Positions 22,430 to 35,890 are shown, numbered from the stretch's first letter. The stretch: DNA of 64,000 bases from Osedax fenrisi (GCA_964019155.1 OZ025245.1:31447045-31511044), one strand, 5' to 3'. The notes: a model not told the origin generated them from the sequence alone. A program made the numbers and translations.

Positions 22430-23180
22430 AGAGGTTAAAGTAAACAATACCATGCTATATTGCTAACTTAGAACTTCAGTCTGTATTATACACCCTATAT
22501 CAGTCTGTAATTATAGCCTTTCACACACAGACTGCCAGGTTTTGATATTAGAGGTAATCTTGCTATTTAGGGCTGTATTATTTAGTGTGAAAGTAACATA
22601 ATGCTATTTGTTATTGTTAGTATATTTACAATATATTCACATGATATTAAAATATACAATATATAAATAAATAAAATTCTTCTCACACATTAGATTTAAT
22701 AGTTGCATAATTCTGATTATATACAATATTAAGATTATAATGTAGTATATAAAATGATTATTTAATAATGCTTTATCAATGATTAGTACAAGAATAAATG
22801 TATATTAATTGTTATTTTTTGAAAAAATAAATGTAATTAATTATAAAAAATTGTATATTGATTAATTACTATTGAATTTCACTTTATTCTAGGATATTGA
22901 TAGTGACTATTTTTGTTAAGGAATCACCTCTATATTAATATATAAAAGATTTTATTTATTTTAAATATTAAGTATATAATAGGGATACAGTTACTGTTAC
23001 ATTTGAAATATTTAATAGATTATTATAAAAATTGTATTATATGATATTAGTGAATTACATTTAAATAAATTATAAATTGAATTTATCTTGAAATATCATA
23101 AAAAGTATATTTTATGACATACCAATTATACAATTTAAAAAATATGTATTTATTTTTTATTATAATTACATAACCTTATT
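22430..23180. other. AT-rich non-coding stretch
   Basis: Apart from a short inverted pair (ctttcacac near 22522 and gtgtgaaag near 22590) I see no gene, RNA or element end here. Confidence 0.5.
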
Positions 23181-23184
23181 ATTT

Positions 23185-23650
23185 TGCCATCTGGTTTGAT
23201 ATTGACTTGATATACTTTTGTTGATACTCTCACCATGTAAAATAATAAATAAATTATTAATTCATTTAATATTAGATATATTAATTAATTACCTTTCTAT
23301 TTCACAATGTTTTTGATATTGACTTGATCTACTTTTGTTGACCATGTAAATTTATAAATAATTGATTAATATATTTAAAATATTATATATATTAATTAAA
23401 AACCTTTGTAGTAACCACCCCATTTTGTTTGATATTGACTTGATCCACTTTTCTAGAAACACTCACCATGTAAATTAATTAATTAATTAAAACTTAATTT
23501 AAAATATAAATGTATTAAATATTAATAACCTTTGCAATATCTTCAATTTGATTTGTTCAACTTTTGTTGATGGCTCACTATAAAGATAAATGTATTATCA
23601 ATGTATTTTAAATATTAAATATGTTAATAGTTTACCTTTATATTCCACTA
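23185..23650. repeat. Tandem repeat, four units of about 115 bp
   Basis: Each unit holds a core tttgatattgacttgat..actttt(g)ttga, then caccatgta, then 50-60 bp of AT-rich spacer ending aaccttt. On the minus strand every core reads STKVxQVNIK or close to it and is followed by an AAAG|GT donor-like site. The units therefore look either like a small satellite or like tandemly duplicated mini-exons. The fourth unit is more diverged. Confidence 0.7.
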
Positions 23651-24001
23651 TATGTTTTAATATAACTGTACACTATACATAACTAATATATCAATATAAT
23701 TTTATATTACTTATATTTATTTATAATAATCAATACAATAATAAGCAAGTTATATAATAGGTGTATTATGGAACAATTACTTATTAATGACTATTAGTAT
23801 TTATAATGAACACATTTTTCTTATATTTACATGTAACTATCTATTTATAGAACAGACTTGCTTCCCCCATTAATTAATAGAAATCATCATTAAGTTGATG
23901 GTACTTATTTTATTTTAATACAAAGTAAGTAATGTATCACAATTTCACTAGTAGTTTTTACATAGTATATGACTCTTTATTGCTCAAATCTAAAGCATGA
24001 T

Positions 24002-24149
24002 GCAGTCTCAGTCTCAGTCTCAGTTACCTAAAGTTTCAACTCGACTCGGGCTCGTTTTGTTAGAGTCTCGGCTCGGCTTGGGCTCGTTTTTTTTCCGAAA
24101 ATGAAAGTCTCAGCTCGGCATCAAAAGCTCGGCATCATTTACATCCCTA
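24002..24149. mobile_element. hAT-like transposon end, fragment
   Basis: A GC-rich island with three tandem ctcagt units and repeated ctcggctcgg / gggctcgttt words ends in atttacatcccta. Read inward from that end it is TAGGGATGTAAATGATGCC followed by CGAGC-type subterminal motifs, a layout typical of hAT ends. No matching opposite end with an 8-bp duplication was found. Confidence 0.4.
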
Positions 24150-25650
24150 ATATATATATATATGTTAAATATATAAGTAAAATATATATTTAAATATTAT
24201 ATACTCTATATAATATGTATATTTATATAAATATAATTAATATATATATGCTTTTATAGGCTTACTCGAAATGTAATGCAGCTAAAAAAAACCTGTAAAA
24301 GTAAAAATAAACCCAACCAAACCAAACTAAACCAAACCAGTGAAAATTCAAAATTAAATCATAATATCATTATTTTATTAAATATATTTATATATATACA
24401 CGTGATATTTTATCTTATTTATTTAGATAATATAGATACTAAACGAAAAACTATTAGTAAAATTGTCATAAATTAAATAGATTATTATTAAGACATACAT
24501 CTTATTTTTAATATAGATTAGGTTAATTTTAGAGTTTTTAATATCAAGATTAATTAGATCTATATATTGTGATATATCATTTGCCAAGTTAATTAAAAAT
24601 AGTAAATATTCAGTGACCAGTAACTATTTTTACAAGACCACCTATTTTCACCTATGTATTTACATTTAAATGTTTATACATATAAAACAAGAGTCACACA
24701 TGCAAATAAAATAACTATAACATTTTTAATTATAATTATATATTTTAACTATTATATAATCAAATTAGTGAGTATAAATAAAATTCCAAAATAACTATAT
24801 AATAAACTATATATATAATATTAAATAATCGAATAAATTCAAAAACTAATTTTAAATAAATAATTATAATTATATTATAATAAAACAATATAAAACAGAT
24901 ATTATTTAGAATGACAATATTAATTAAATAGAAACAAAAATTAAATTAAAAGATAAAATATATGAATAGAATACAATTGACAAATATGAATGAATATATA
25001 TTTTATAACTAAATATATCTATAATATTTGTTACAAAGATGGACATCATTGAAATATAATGATATATACCACTGAAAAGTATGTATTTCGGAGTACAAAA
25101 GTTACAATTTCAGAAATAGAAAACATATGTCCTGAGCTTGATTATATATAGTTAAATTTACTTTATAATGATGTGTTCACATATAATATCTTACTTTTAA
25201 ATACATTCAAAAAGATCTCAAATTACATAAGTTTATTATTTAAATTTTATATAATAAATTAAATATTTATAATGAACATTTATAAATGGCAATTAATTAT
25301 TATTATTATTATAATGTTTGTTAAAGGGGTACATAGTTCACACACTTGCTATAGCAGTATACTACAGTATATTACCATAGCGAAGGTAATGCAAGGGCTT
25401 TGCTACTACTATACTTACATGTTGGTAAATAATTGTAATATTGCCAACATTTCATATCTTTATAAACTATAAATATAGTTATATTCATGTACAGAAAGAA
25501 TTGTATTATATTAGAATAATCACATTGTGAGAACGAGTAGACAATAAATCATTATATATATTTACATAGTCAAGTATAATTATTATGAATATATAACATG
25601 TATGTATATTCATGTGTAATAACCAATTATAACCCACATATAAATAATGT
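24150..25650. other. AT-rich stretch without identified features
   Basis: Very AT-rich with short TA and ATT runs. A 66-codon and a second 66-codon frame occur but have low-complexity Asn/Ile/Lys composition and no splice or domain support. Confidence 0.5.
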
Positions 25651-25654
25651 ATAC

Positions 25655-26110
25655 ATTATTCACAGACATCTAAAATCTAACCTTTAGGTTGGTTTAGCCT
25701 CAGAAGCAGTGATGCAACCATAACTAATTAGTATTAATACTGTATACGTAATATTGCGTAACGAAGTGACATGTTAAATGAGGGTAGATGTTGTCAGAGC
25801 GACTGGTAACTATTTAATGAACTCTCTATTATACCTACTGATAATAACACACGTAATTATATTTCTGGAGGGGTGTGAATTAATACGCGGGTAATTAATC
25901 CGCGAGAAAGTAGATCTCGATAAAATGTATGTATTATATATACAAGGACATATCCTTGACATATCTTTATAATACGAATTACAATATATACGTTTACGAA
26001 TATCGTAATGTTATTCGTGATAAAACTTATGTAGGTTTAATCGTTACAACATGTAATATACCTAGGGAAGTGTATACTAATATAACAATACATTGATAGA
26101 TAACAATTGA
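25655..26110. repeat. Inverted repeat, left arm
   Basis: About 450 bp matching 32485-33035 in reverse orientation. Shared words include tagcctcagaagcagtgatgcaacc (in part), gcaatattacgtatac-type text, aaggacatatccttgacata and acgaatatcgtaatg. The arms are 6.4 kb apart, so this is either a large inverted pair or two copies of one dispersed element. Confidence 0.8.
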
Positions 26111-26164
26111 ATACATGTATACATATATATATATACGTGATATATGACACCCGTATGTTACTAT

Positions 26165-26165
<1 letters not shown>

Positions 26166-26242
<77 letters not shown>

Positions 26243-26262
26243 AGTGTGTGAGTGTGTGTATT
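26166..26262. repeat. (TA)n(TG)n compound microsatellite
   Basis: About 50 bp of TA followed by about 40 bp of TG with gagtgtg interruptions. Confidence 0.95.
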
Positions 26263-26828
26263 TACAGTGAAAGCTAGCTGTATAATATAGTTAACTACTT
26301 TGAGAATCACGCTGCGAATATTTACTATATTTATTAATAGTCATATATTTACAATATTGTGTAGAATTCTGGGAATTTCCCAGTAAACAAAGTGAACAAA
26401 AATATGTTTTTTAAATGTTTTTAGAATTATACAAAAGATAAAAGATAAACTTTGTTATATTGCTAAATTTCATTTTAAATTATACAAAAAATTACAAAAA
26501 AAATATTAAAAAATTAAATTTTGTTTTTTTTTAAATTAATTTTTTTTAAATTATAAATGTTTTCATTATATGATTTTGAACACTTGTATAATATTGCAAT
26601 TGTGATCGCTATGGAGTCTATTACAAAGGATCGATGATCGTGATGACGTCATCACTGCCCATCACTATTGCTCACAATACCTACTATATAATACTGTCAT
26701 TAGGATATGATAATACTCGGTTTAAAAAGCATATTATAATATATTTAAACTAATAAAGCATATTTATATATAAACGTAAACCAACGTATCATGTTATATC
26801 TGTCGCATTCACACATATCGTCAAAGGC

Positions 26829-26996
26829 AGGATTACTAACATCGATAGTGCGATATATCGCACTATAGTTATCTCGCACCTCAATGGTCAATACGTCGTA
26901 CAATGTATAGTATTGTATTGACCGTTGTGGTGTGAGATAAATGTTACACTATCATACACTATCACTATTGCACTATATATGTTAGTAATTATTCCT
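26829..26996. mobile_element. Foldback MITE, 168 bp
   Basis: The two halves are near-complementary, starting aggattactaacat and ending atgttagtaattattcct, with ggtcaatac...gtattgacc at the centre. The left arm contains an inner palindrome agtgcgatatatcgcact. Such a structure is typical of a hairpin MITE. No target duplication could be fixed. Confidence 0.6.
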
Positions 26997-26999
26997 TTA

Positions 27000-28300
27000 T
27001 GCAGTGCCGTATTTCTATAGATTTATATTTTACTTTGTAACTATCATTTATACTTATATCTATTGATATAACTATTTTGAATTTATTTTTGATTTATAAA
27101 ATCAATTATGTATAGCTTGTATATTGCGAGTAGGTATAATTTGAATTTTATATTTATGTATTTATATATATATATATATTATTTTTATTTAATATACAAT
27201 ATATGATATGTACATATGCATGTAGGTATATATACCTACCTGTATATTATAGTGCTTATACATATGTATAAACGTATTTATACATACATGTTTATTTGTA
27301 TTTGTATATATGTAGGATAACGTATTATTGTATATTATGCAATATATTAAAATAAATTAAAAAAAAAGTGAATAAACATATTTACCTTAACGATTTTCTA
27401 AAGAATGTAATAAACTTTAATGTAATATATCTATACTATAGACTACTATAGATTCTATAGTATGTATTTTATTTAGGTGAACTATAAATCTATGATTATA
27501 TAAATGTATTTAATTTTATCTTTGCTTTGGTATTTATATATATATATATATATAAATTCAATCAATAAATATTAAATGAAAAACATTCAATCAATATATA
27601 TAAATTGGTGTGTATACACCATAGAGCTAGAAAGAAAGTTTATCTCTAGCCCTGTGGTATACACAATGTGTATTACACATGTTTATATATAATATATACT
27701 ATATACATATGTGTGTACTATTAGTAATATAATGCATTAACATAAATCCAATTTTAAATACATTATTAGGAAGTGATATATAAAGATATGTATAATATGT
27801 ATAAAGATATCCATAATACAAATAATAATACCAATAAGAATGTATTGTATGGAAATGTGATTATTTATTACGATTGTAGTATGTTATGATATGCAATAGT
27901 TCTCCTCCATATTAAGTAGATATCCCGTGACTCACCGATAATGTTACTACATCGCGGTGACTCATACTCGTGTATAGATATACCTAAGCAACAGTACACT
28001 AGCGCTGTATACGGGTGATACGCAATCGTACACAATAGTATTAATACAAGTATTCAGGTCATCGTATCCTACATTACAATATGTTCTAGTGTCGTTATTA
28101 TTTTAAATATACTTCTTCTCTATTTTACTGTCGCTATTACGTTTGATAATTATCTAGATTAACATACCAACTATAATATTAATATACATATATATATATA
28201 TATATTAATTTATAATAATAATATTAATTACAATTTAGTAATAGGTGTTTGTTTCAATTAAAATATTTATTTTAAATGCATATTATCCATATGTGATATA
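27000..28300. other. AT-rich stretch with one strong hairpin
   Basis: No gene seen. At about 27608-27675, tgtgtatacaccatagagct pairs with agccctgtggtatacaca around a short loop. Near 27218-27240 there is the palindrome gtaggtatatatacctac. Confidence 0.5.
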
Positions 28301-28301
28301 A

Positions 28302-28304
<3 letters not shown>

Positions 28305-28338
<34 letters not shown>

Positions 28339-28545
28339 AACGCGAACATGCATATACAAACAGTGCATAAACTGTGCATTGCACACTGTGTAATGCGTCA
28401 CACACATATACAAACACACACACACACACATAAATAAACATACACACACACACACTCACACACACACACACACATATATATACACATACACACACACACT
28501 CACACACACACATACACACACACATACACACATATATACACAGGC
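28305..28545. repeat. (TA)n and (CA)n microsatellite cluster
   Basis: A TA run at 28306-28337 and a CA-rich tract with ctcaca and tacaca variants from about 28400. The Cys/Val-rich minus-strand frame across it is an artefact. Confidence 0.95.
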
Positions 28546-28559
28546 AGACATAGAGAAAA

Positions 28560-30120
28560 AAAACTGATCTGGATTATCTTTAAAACACATATCCATTTAC
28601 AAAAATCTAAATATTATACATACTGCAACAAATCCTAAACTTCCTATATATTATATATGTAACATATATACATCAAATAATCAATTGAATTTAAAAATAG
28701 AAATAACATGAGGTCATCACATAATGTTAAAACACAATCTACCTAAGACTAACTTTCCATCTCACTGGAATAAACTCCACAGGATTATAACTAACGAAAA
28801 ACACTTAACACAAATTTAAAACAACATAGATACTTACTTGAACTAACTTTATGAACTGCACTTTAACACACACTAACACATTTCCATACAATTCATTATT
28901 ATTATTGTATTTTCTATTATAGATGTCTTTAGATAACTGTATACGACCAACTCCGTATGCTTATACATGTAAATGCAGATGTTACGCTTGCTAACTCGGT
29001 ACGTGGGTATGCCTACACATATGTTACAGACACGCCCCCTTTAGTGCGTGTTGTATGCGTATGTGTATACGCATTGATTTGCTTATACAGCGTAATGGCA
29101 GGTCACGTGTAAAGCTTGTATTGAATTCCCTATCATATTTAAATATAATGTATTATAAGTTATGATATAGTCACTGATATATAATTAGGTATACCTAATT
29201 ATATATCTGTGGTTATAGTAGAAGATACGGTAATATAACATACGGGTGTGGTCAATAGTAGGTGGTCAATGCTAATTAGAAGCATTAGATGTCCACTCGT
29301 GACCTACATACACGGATTACATCATATTACATAACAACTGTGTGACGTGTGGTAATGTGGCGCCAGTAATTAAGATATGTATAGACTGACTTCGTACATT
29401 ATCGCTCACTACAACTATTGCACTCCGAGTGGCAACTCGTTCCTGAAGGTCATTCTTTGTTATTGATTATTTACATTCATATTACACTTTTTATACATTA
29501 CACATAAGATAAATTTAAATAGGAATACAAAAACATTGATATATAAATAAATATTGATGTGTATTTTCATCATACAATATAAACAAACATAACATCGATC
29601 TAGTTGTTAATATATACCGACATCGTATACAACGTACAACCTATTACCTATTACCTATTACCTCGATATACAGACACTTTATATGTGATTATATCTTATG
29701 AATTATAAGTTATAACATGTATACATATTATATTATAGTATATATATTATATATTATATTATATATATATACATAAACAGGTATATATATATATGTATAT
29801 ATAAACCAAGCTATAATAATGATAATAGTAAAATTCATTAAATCGTAGTATTGTAGAATTAATATTACTAGTATTTAACAATAATAATAATATATGTATA
29901 GATATTATATTAATAAAATATATTTATTATATAGGATATATAATTTATTTCTGAACAAAATAATACAAATTAAAATAGTTAGAAAAGAGTAGCTAATTTA
30001 GTACAATTTTATTATATACGTATCTCTAACGACATCTCAGTTTGGTAATCTTCACTTATAATAAACTCTCGATAGAGTAAACATTTTCAAATGATTTGTT
30101 GTATATCAATCTATAGGTTA
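28560..30120. other. Intergenic stretch with perfect palindrome
   Basis: No gene recognised. A 30-bp perfect palindrome centred at 29191/29192 (arm atatataattaggta, 29177-29206) extends to about 40 bp with one mismatch (cac(t/a)g outside). GC is somewhat higher around 28980-29110 and 29220-29460, without a convincing frame. Confidence 0.5.
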
Positions 30121-30124
30121 TAAT

Positions 30125-30175
30125 AACACACACACATACATACATACACACACATACATACATACATACATACAT

Positions 30176-30219
<44 letters not shown>
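30125..30219. repeat. (CATA)n/(TA)n microsatellite
   Basis: An acac/acat tract followed by about 38 bp of TA. Confidence 0.95.
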
Positions 30220-30224
<5 letters not shown>

Positions 30225-30229
30225 GTACA

Positions 30230-31660
30230 TCTAGGTGAATAAATTGTATATTAAAATGTCAATATATGTGCGATTAGATACAAGCTATATCCTAATGTAA
30301 CTCTATATATGTATAGTTTATCATTTAGATATACTATACTATTACCTACAATAGATAAATAAAATGTATATTAATTAAATATCACAATGACAGTACTCGA
30401 GTATAGATATAAGATAATGATAGTATATGTATTATAATACATAATACATAATATATATATATTATATTTAGTACTAAATATATAGTACTACAGTTCTATA
30501 GTATACAAGGTCGCGTTCAATTGCGATAAGAAAATACTGTGGTCGAAGTGACTCATAGAGTTAAGGAGACTCTCTAGCACTATGGAGTGACAGGTCAGAT
30601 AATTACTAATGTCCCCTATTACACAATAAGTATATTACGTAATCATATGTCAGCGTCGCTCTTACCATTATAACGCTAGTATATTCGTGATCTGCTACTG
30701 CTATTATAGTATATACTGTATTACATTGAATACAGTAAGTTAAATGTTATATACTTTACGAATGTATATAGGCGTATATACGTGAGGTTATTAATGTTAT
30801 TACTAATAAGCATATCAATATACACACAATATAAACTACGTTATTAATTTATAGGTTGTACACGATTGTTATGTAATAACTAGAATACAAATCATGCGTT
30901 ATTATGTCATAATCAGTCTATTTGATATACAATGCATTAATGTCACTAGAGATATAAATAGAACTGACCAATTCATTGCTTCCCGTGCAAACATATGTAG
31001 ACCGCACAAATGACCAATAGAACACCTTCATGTAATAGTGACATACAGTGATTTGTTATCTATAGCTAGTGGTGCCAGAATACATGTGACAATGGGCTGT
31101 ATTGTATCTTATACATACTGACATGTGAAAGTATTCAATTGTGATTTAATATTATTTAATTGTTGATATTTATATTTAATATAATTTATTTAATTGAAGT
31201 TGTACCCAATTTGTGATATTCTATTTAAGATATCACTTGTGAATTATCAATACAATTAATTGCATTATTATCTACCTCGAAAGATAAATATAATTATAAA
31301 TTTAATATAATAGATACTATAGATAATATCTATTAGATATATCTATATATACTATAATAATAGTATTTATAAATAGTAAATTTAATATAATATAGACTAT
31401 AGATATACTATATTAATATTATTTATAAATAGTACATTTAAATAACTGTGAATATAAATACATGTATGTATTCGAACATACAAGCGAAAGCAAATATAGA
31501 ATATTCATTAATACTGGTAATTCATACGACATATTACCCACATTATTTATCATATCCTATTGTATTAATATCGTCTTCATGCTTACATTTTGTATTACCA
31601 ATGTTTTCATATTTTACTTTATCTCATGCGAGATGTATTTATATACATGACATATGTATG
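30230..31660. other. Intergenic stretch, no gene recognised
   Basis: AT-rich with a tandem-like pair near 31295-31440 (tttaatata...atagatactat repeated). Two overlapping frames near 31450-31660 are hydrophobic, mutually exclusive and unsupported. Confidence 0.4.
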
Positions 31661-31668
31661 TAACTTAA

Positions 31669-32280
31669 GGGGACGAGATACCATTGATTTTTTCGGAAAA
31701 AAATTGAATTTCAAATTTTTTTTTAATGTAAAATTATAATATTTCAAATATTATCTTTAAAATGGTGTTTAAATTATGTTCATTACATTATTCATTTTGT
31801 TTATATTATATTATTTGTACCTATATAATCATATTGTTTATATTCATATATTATATTTGAAACTTGATTTACTCAGAATAATTATTTTGCATTTTGTATA
31901 TCTCCAATTAATGTCTCTTCTTATTCAATATTGAATATTTTTTCTTAAAATTTTCACAATATTATATATAATATATAAATGAACAGTATGATTAATTATT
32001 CTATATATATAATATATGTAAATTTACATATATTGTAAATTTAGTGATAATTTGTGATAAATATCTTAATTAATTATTTTTTTTTATAATTAATCATTTT
32101 ATATTATTTATGTTAATAATTATTAAAATATATTCAACCATATGATAAAGCTATATGTTTATAATAAGATTGTTAACAAATTATTACAAAAACTTTAATA
32201 TTATAAGAGTTTATACATTTTTAAAACATGCTATTTTCCCTATCTTTTACATGTATACTGTTTATAAGTAGCTGGTGCCC
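31669..32280. mobile_element. Possible TTAA-flanked MITE, 612 bp
   Basis: The segment is bounded by TTAA on both sides (31665-31668 and 32281-32284). The ends read GGGGACGAGATACC and, reversed, GGGCACCAGCTACT, 10 of 14 matching. TTAA targets are used by piggyBac and Kolobok elements. The imperfect TIR makes this tentative. Confidence 0.35.
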
Positions 32281-32484
32281 TTAAATACAATGACAATAAG
32301 AGTTCACATACGTGATGGACAGTACAGTGGTAATGAGCGATAATGCCATGATACTACTAGGTATACTATATGTATCTTAATCACTGGAGCCCCTATTATA
32401 TAACGGTATTAATGTTCACTGGAGCATACATATATATATATGTGTGTGTGTGTTTGTGTGTGTGGGTGTGTGTGTTAAAATCGT

Positions 32485-32648
32485 GTTCTATCAATGTGTT
32501 GATATATTAGTATATAGTATATACGAAGGTATCGGGGACCCATTTAAATCCCTAGTATATACTATACACACCCTCGGTACATGAACATTTTGTAACGATT
32601 AATTAGTACATACGTTTTATCACGAATAACATTACGATATTTGTAAAC

Positions 32649-32685
<37 letters not shown>

Positions 32686-33035
32686 CCCCTATTATAAATG
32701 ATATGTCAAGGATATGTCCTTATATATCTGATAAATGCCATTAATAATTCATACTTTTATCAATAACTATTTACCATCGATGCTATTTACAAGCGGATAA
32801 TTTACTCGCGTATTAATTTACACCCCTCACAAAATATAATTGCGGGCGTTATTATCAGCAGGTATAATACAGCGTTCATTACATGTCTATTATCCGCTCG
32901 AACAACTTCTATACTATGTTAATACGTCATTATGTTATGCAATATTACGTATATATTATAATATTAAGGTTGCATCACTGCTTTTGAGGCTAAACCAACA
33001 TAAAGGTTAGCTTTTATATCTGTGAATACTGTATA
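32485..33035. repeat. Inverted repeat, right arm
   Basis: Reverse partner of 25655-26110. It carries an extra segment near 32520-32565 (cggggacccatttaaat) and a longer TA run at 32650-32682, so the arms have diverged by indels. Confidence 0.8.
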
Positions 33036-33039
33036 TGAT

Positions 33040-34150
33040 CTTCATATGCTTGCGTGAGTGCATTCATTGCATTGTTAATATCGATTCTACACTTATCTAT
33101 ATATATATATATAGGTAGGTATATATATACCTATCTTATAGGTATTCATTATAATAATATCAACTAATTGAGATAATTATAGATATCATATATTATATAA
33201 TATATTAATATATATATTAATTAATTTTGTAAAATAGTTGATAAAATGGATATTTTAATAGAAGTATTTATTTCATTTAAAATATTGTTATTTTATTAAT
33301 GATCTATAAAAAATTCAAATACAAATGATTTAAAATTAAAATATTTATAAATATCATTAAATCAAATCAAAATATAATAAATATTTATTTACTACAACAA
33401 AATCAAACATGAATGTATGCAATAATTTTGAATACAATTCAGATACTTTTTCAAAAGTTATTTAAATTTTATTCTTAACAATATCTACAAAATAATAATA
33501 TATATTTATTGATTTATATATATACCTATTGATTATTATGATATTTTTTGAGTACACATTTTATTTGCCTAACAATTAAAACGTGGATAGGTATGTATAG
33601 CTATGTCTGTATTCCTTAGTCAACATTTATTTTCACTTTATTTACATTACCGTATAATTTGTCTATAAACTGATTTCATTCATTCATTATAATATAAATT
33701 ATAGATTATGGGATATTTTGTTGTATATGTATAATATAATTTAAATTAAATTATATATAATATTAAGGTTAATTAAATTACTAAGATACTAGTAGCCTAC
33801 TAGTAGTAGGCTAATAATTTAAAATATGTCTTAAATAACGGGGTATAAAAGAGAGTATAGCCCCTGGTATTACCTGTGGGGCTGCTCCCCCTATTACGAT
33901 GTACCATGATCATTTAACATCACATTGTAAAACTAACTACCATGAATGAAATCGTTGATTTATGGCATGCATATCTTAATAGGCAAAACAATCATCTAGC
34001 ATGATAAAGAACACTTATTTAATTCACTATTAAATATATTATACATTTACATAGGAGAATAAAGTTATTTACAATTTTAATAATATATAAATTGTATGAA
34101 ATATGTGAAATAAATGTTATTTAAAAATATGATTACAAATATGCTAAATA
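33040..34150. other. AT-rich stretch without identified features
   Basis: Contains the palindromic ataggtaggtatatatatac region near 33110-33135 and a short inverted tagtagcctactagtagtag motif near 33790. No gene seen. Confidence 0.5.
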
Positions 34151-34159
34151 AAGTGATAT

Positions 34160-34613
34160 CAAAGTTCGCCAATTTTCCAAGGAAAGATATTATAATTACG
34201 GGACATTTTGTAATTCTATTTTGTATAAAAAAACCAACAGTGCCACCTATATAGGGTCAATTTTCAGAACTATGTTTGTTTATAATGTAAATTCGTATCA
34301 AACTATGCTCTTTTAAAATGAAAAATGATATGCTTTAAATTATTATTTGTATTATGAAAACTAAATATTCATTACTAATATATAACTAAGCAATAGGATA
34401 TATTGGTTTTAAATGCTATATACATATCTATATGGTGAGTAAAAGCTATATTATATATTTCAAAAAATTTAATAAAGCAATGAAAACATTGTAGTATTCA
34501 AATCACAGCAAATTTAATATATTTGTCAATACTGCTGCCTGCAGTGTATGTATGAATACTAATCACATTGTGTAGATAGTGAGTGTTATATCTTTGATTC
34601 GTAAAATATTTGG
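34160..34613. mobile_element. MITE, second copy of the 20480 family
   Basis: Reversed relative to 20480-20937. The right end, gtgagtgttatatcttt, matches the other copy's left end in reverse. Interior words such as aatgtaaattcgtat also match. The left TIR is more degraded. Confidence 0.7.
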
Positions 34614-34928
34614 TTATATACTCTATATATTACTCCACTTTTTTACTTGTATGTTACATATATATTTTGACAAATAAATATCCATTATTATCTCAAGCTA
34701 TATTTATTTGATAATTTTTACGTTAATTTATAATATAGGTTAACTCAGTTATTTCTTAAGAATATTTAAATATATTATAATTTATACCTAAATATAATAC
34801 TTATTTGGAATAATTCAGTAAATAATCGTATTTTGGTTTAGATCAATGTCATTGCATGAGCACCATACATGTTTATCCTCATGTATTTCATGTAATAAGT
34901 AATCCGTTAATATTCTCTTCACAAACAG

Positions 34929-35044
34929 ATGTAAACAATAGACACAGAGAGGATGGAGCTATAGATGGAGCTCTAGATATAGTCAACAATCAAGTTAGCC
35001 CCTATGTATACCTAACCATCGAGTCTGTAATACATGTACAGTGA
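34929..35044 (+). CDS. Putative terminal exon, unknown gene
   Basis: After a good acceptor (attctcttcacaaacag) the frame reads NNRHREDGAIDGALDIVNNQ, then a more hydrophobic end and a TGA. Upstream codons also remain open to 34856. Function unknown. Confidence 0.3.
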
Positions 35045-35081
35045 AGGATATCAGTATTACTGCGCTATATAGAGTTTTAGA

Positions 35082-35474
35082 TTACAACTTATGATCATCA
35101 TAAGAATCATCATTCTCACCACCATTAACTTCATCATCATCTTCATTGGCATAGTATTTTATATATTAAATAAAGTGTACAAATTTGTTATAGAATTTAT
35201 TAACATTATATATGAATAATGTAGTAAATAATAGATTAATTGCGAGTAGAGATATATTCAAGCTATATTCAAGCTATACATACACAGTAGCCGTAGCTGT
35301 TTACCTAGGCAGCACCTCACAGTTGTAAACATCACTTACCCACAGATAACCTGCAAAACAAAGGGAGCTAAACCACGCAGTATACATATCAAATGCATCA
35401 TAACTTGCTGACAGATCAAGGACTATCGGGTTAGCCCCTCCCACTTCTAGTATGACCTCTATTAACCTATTTCT
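35082..35474 (-). CDS. Putative two-exon fragment, unknown gene
   Basis: A 57-codon minus-strand frame (35474-35301) reads LIEVILEVGGANPIVLDLSA, then SYDAFDMYTAWFSSLCFAGY and ends YNCEVLPR. Two donor-like sites occur, TGG|GTAAGT near 35339 and CCTAG|GTAAAC at 35303. A following acidic frame (35171-35082) reads ANEDDDEVNGGENDDSYDD and stops. The first piece has Trp, Cys, Met and Pro in natural proportions, hard to explain as AT-rich noise. No family recognised. Confidence 0.42.
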
Positions 35475-35539
35475 CTAACATCAGTGTTACCCGTTGTCAA
35501 TCTTATAATATTTACATTCTAAATAATGAAGTTGTAATC

Positions 35540-35712
35540 CTATCTTCTCTGACGATGACATTGTATATTTTATTGTACTTTAGCCTACGATGCACTACAT
35601 ATCCCTATACATTACATAGTTTTAATACATCTTATTAGAATAAGAAAAGCGCGGGATATTTTATATTAAAATGATAATAGTTCAGGATATATTTGTTAGT
35701 ATAATATCTCAT

Positions 35713-35748
<36 letters not shown>

Positions 35749-35890
35749 GTGTATGTATAGAGTTAACGCCCAATAACTCGCTCTTTTTAAAAGTGAAGCT
35801 AACTTGGCTTTTTAACTACGTAGATACACATATGAATAATTCAATATCTTCTAAAAACGCGCTATTTCAGACATATTTTATCTGTTCCAT
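35540..35890. repeat. Dispersed repeat, pair with 22080-22420
   Basis: Reverse partner of 22080-22420, with a (CA)n(TA)n microsatellite near 35713-35752 at the equivalent place. Confidence 0.7.

Noticed and set aside
22360..24149. 1.8-kb hAT element from cagggatgggtagtgatgg to the 24.1-kb end
   Set aside because: The ends resemble each other only over about 8 bases and the flanking 8 bp (gtaatgta versus atatatat) do not match.
28283..28531. Cys/Val-rich 82-codon frame
   Set aside because: Entirely a (CA)n/(TG)n microsatellite product.
31448..31663. Two overlapping frames of about 60-70 codons
   Set aside because: They use different frames of the same AT-rich DNA and neither has support.
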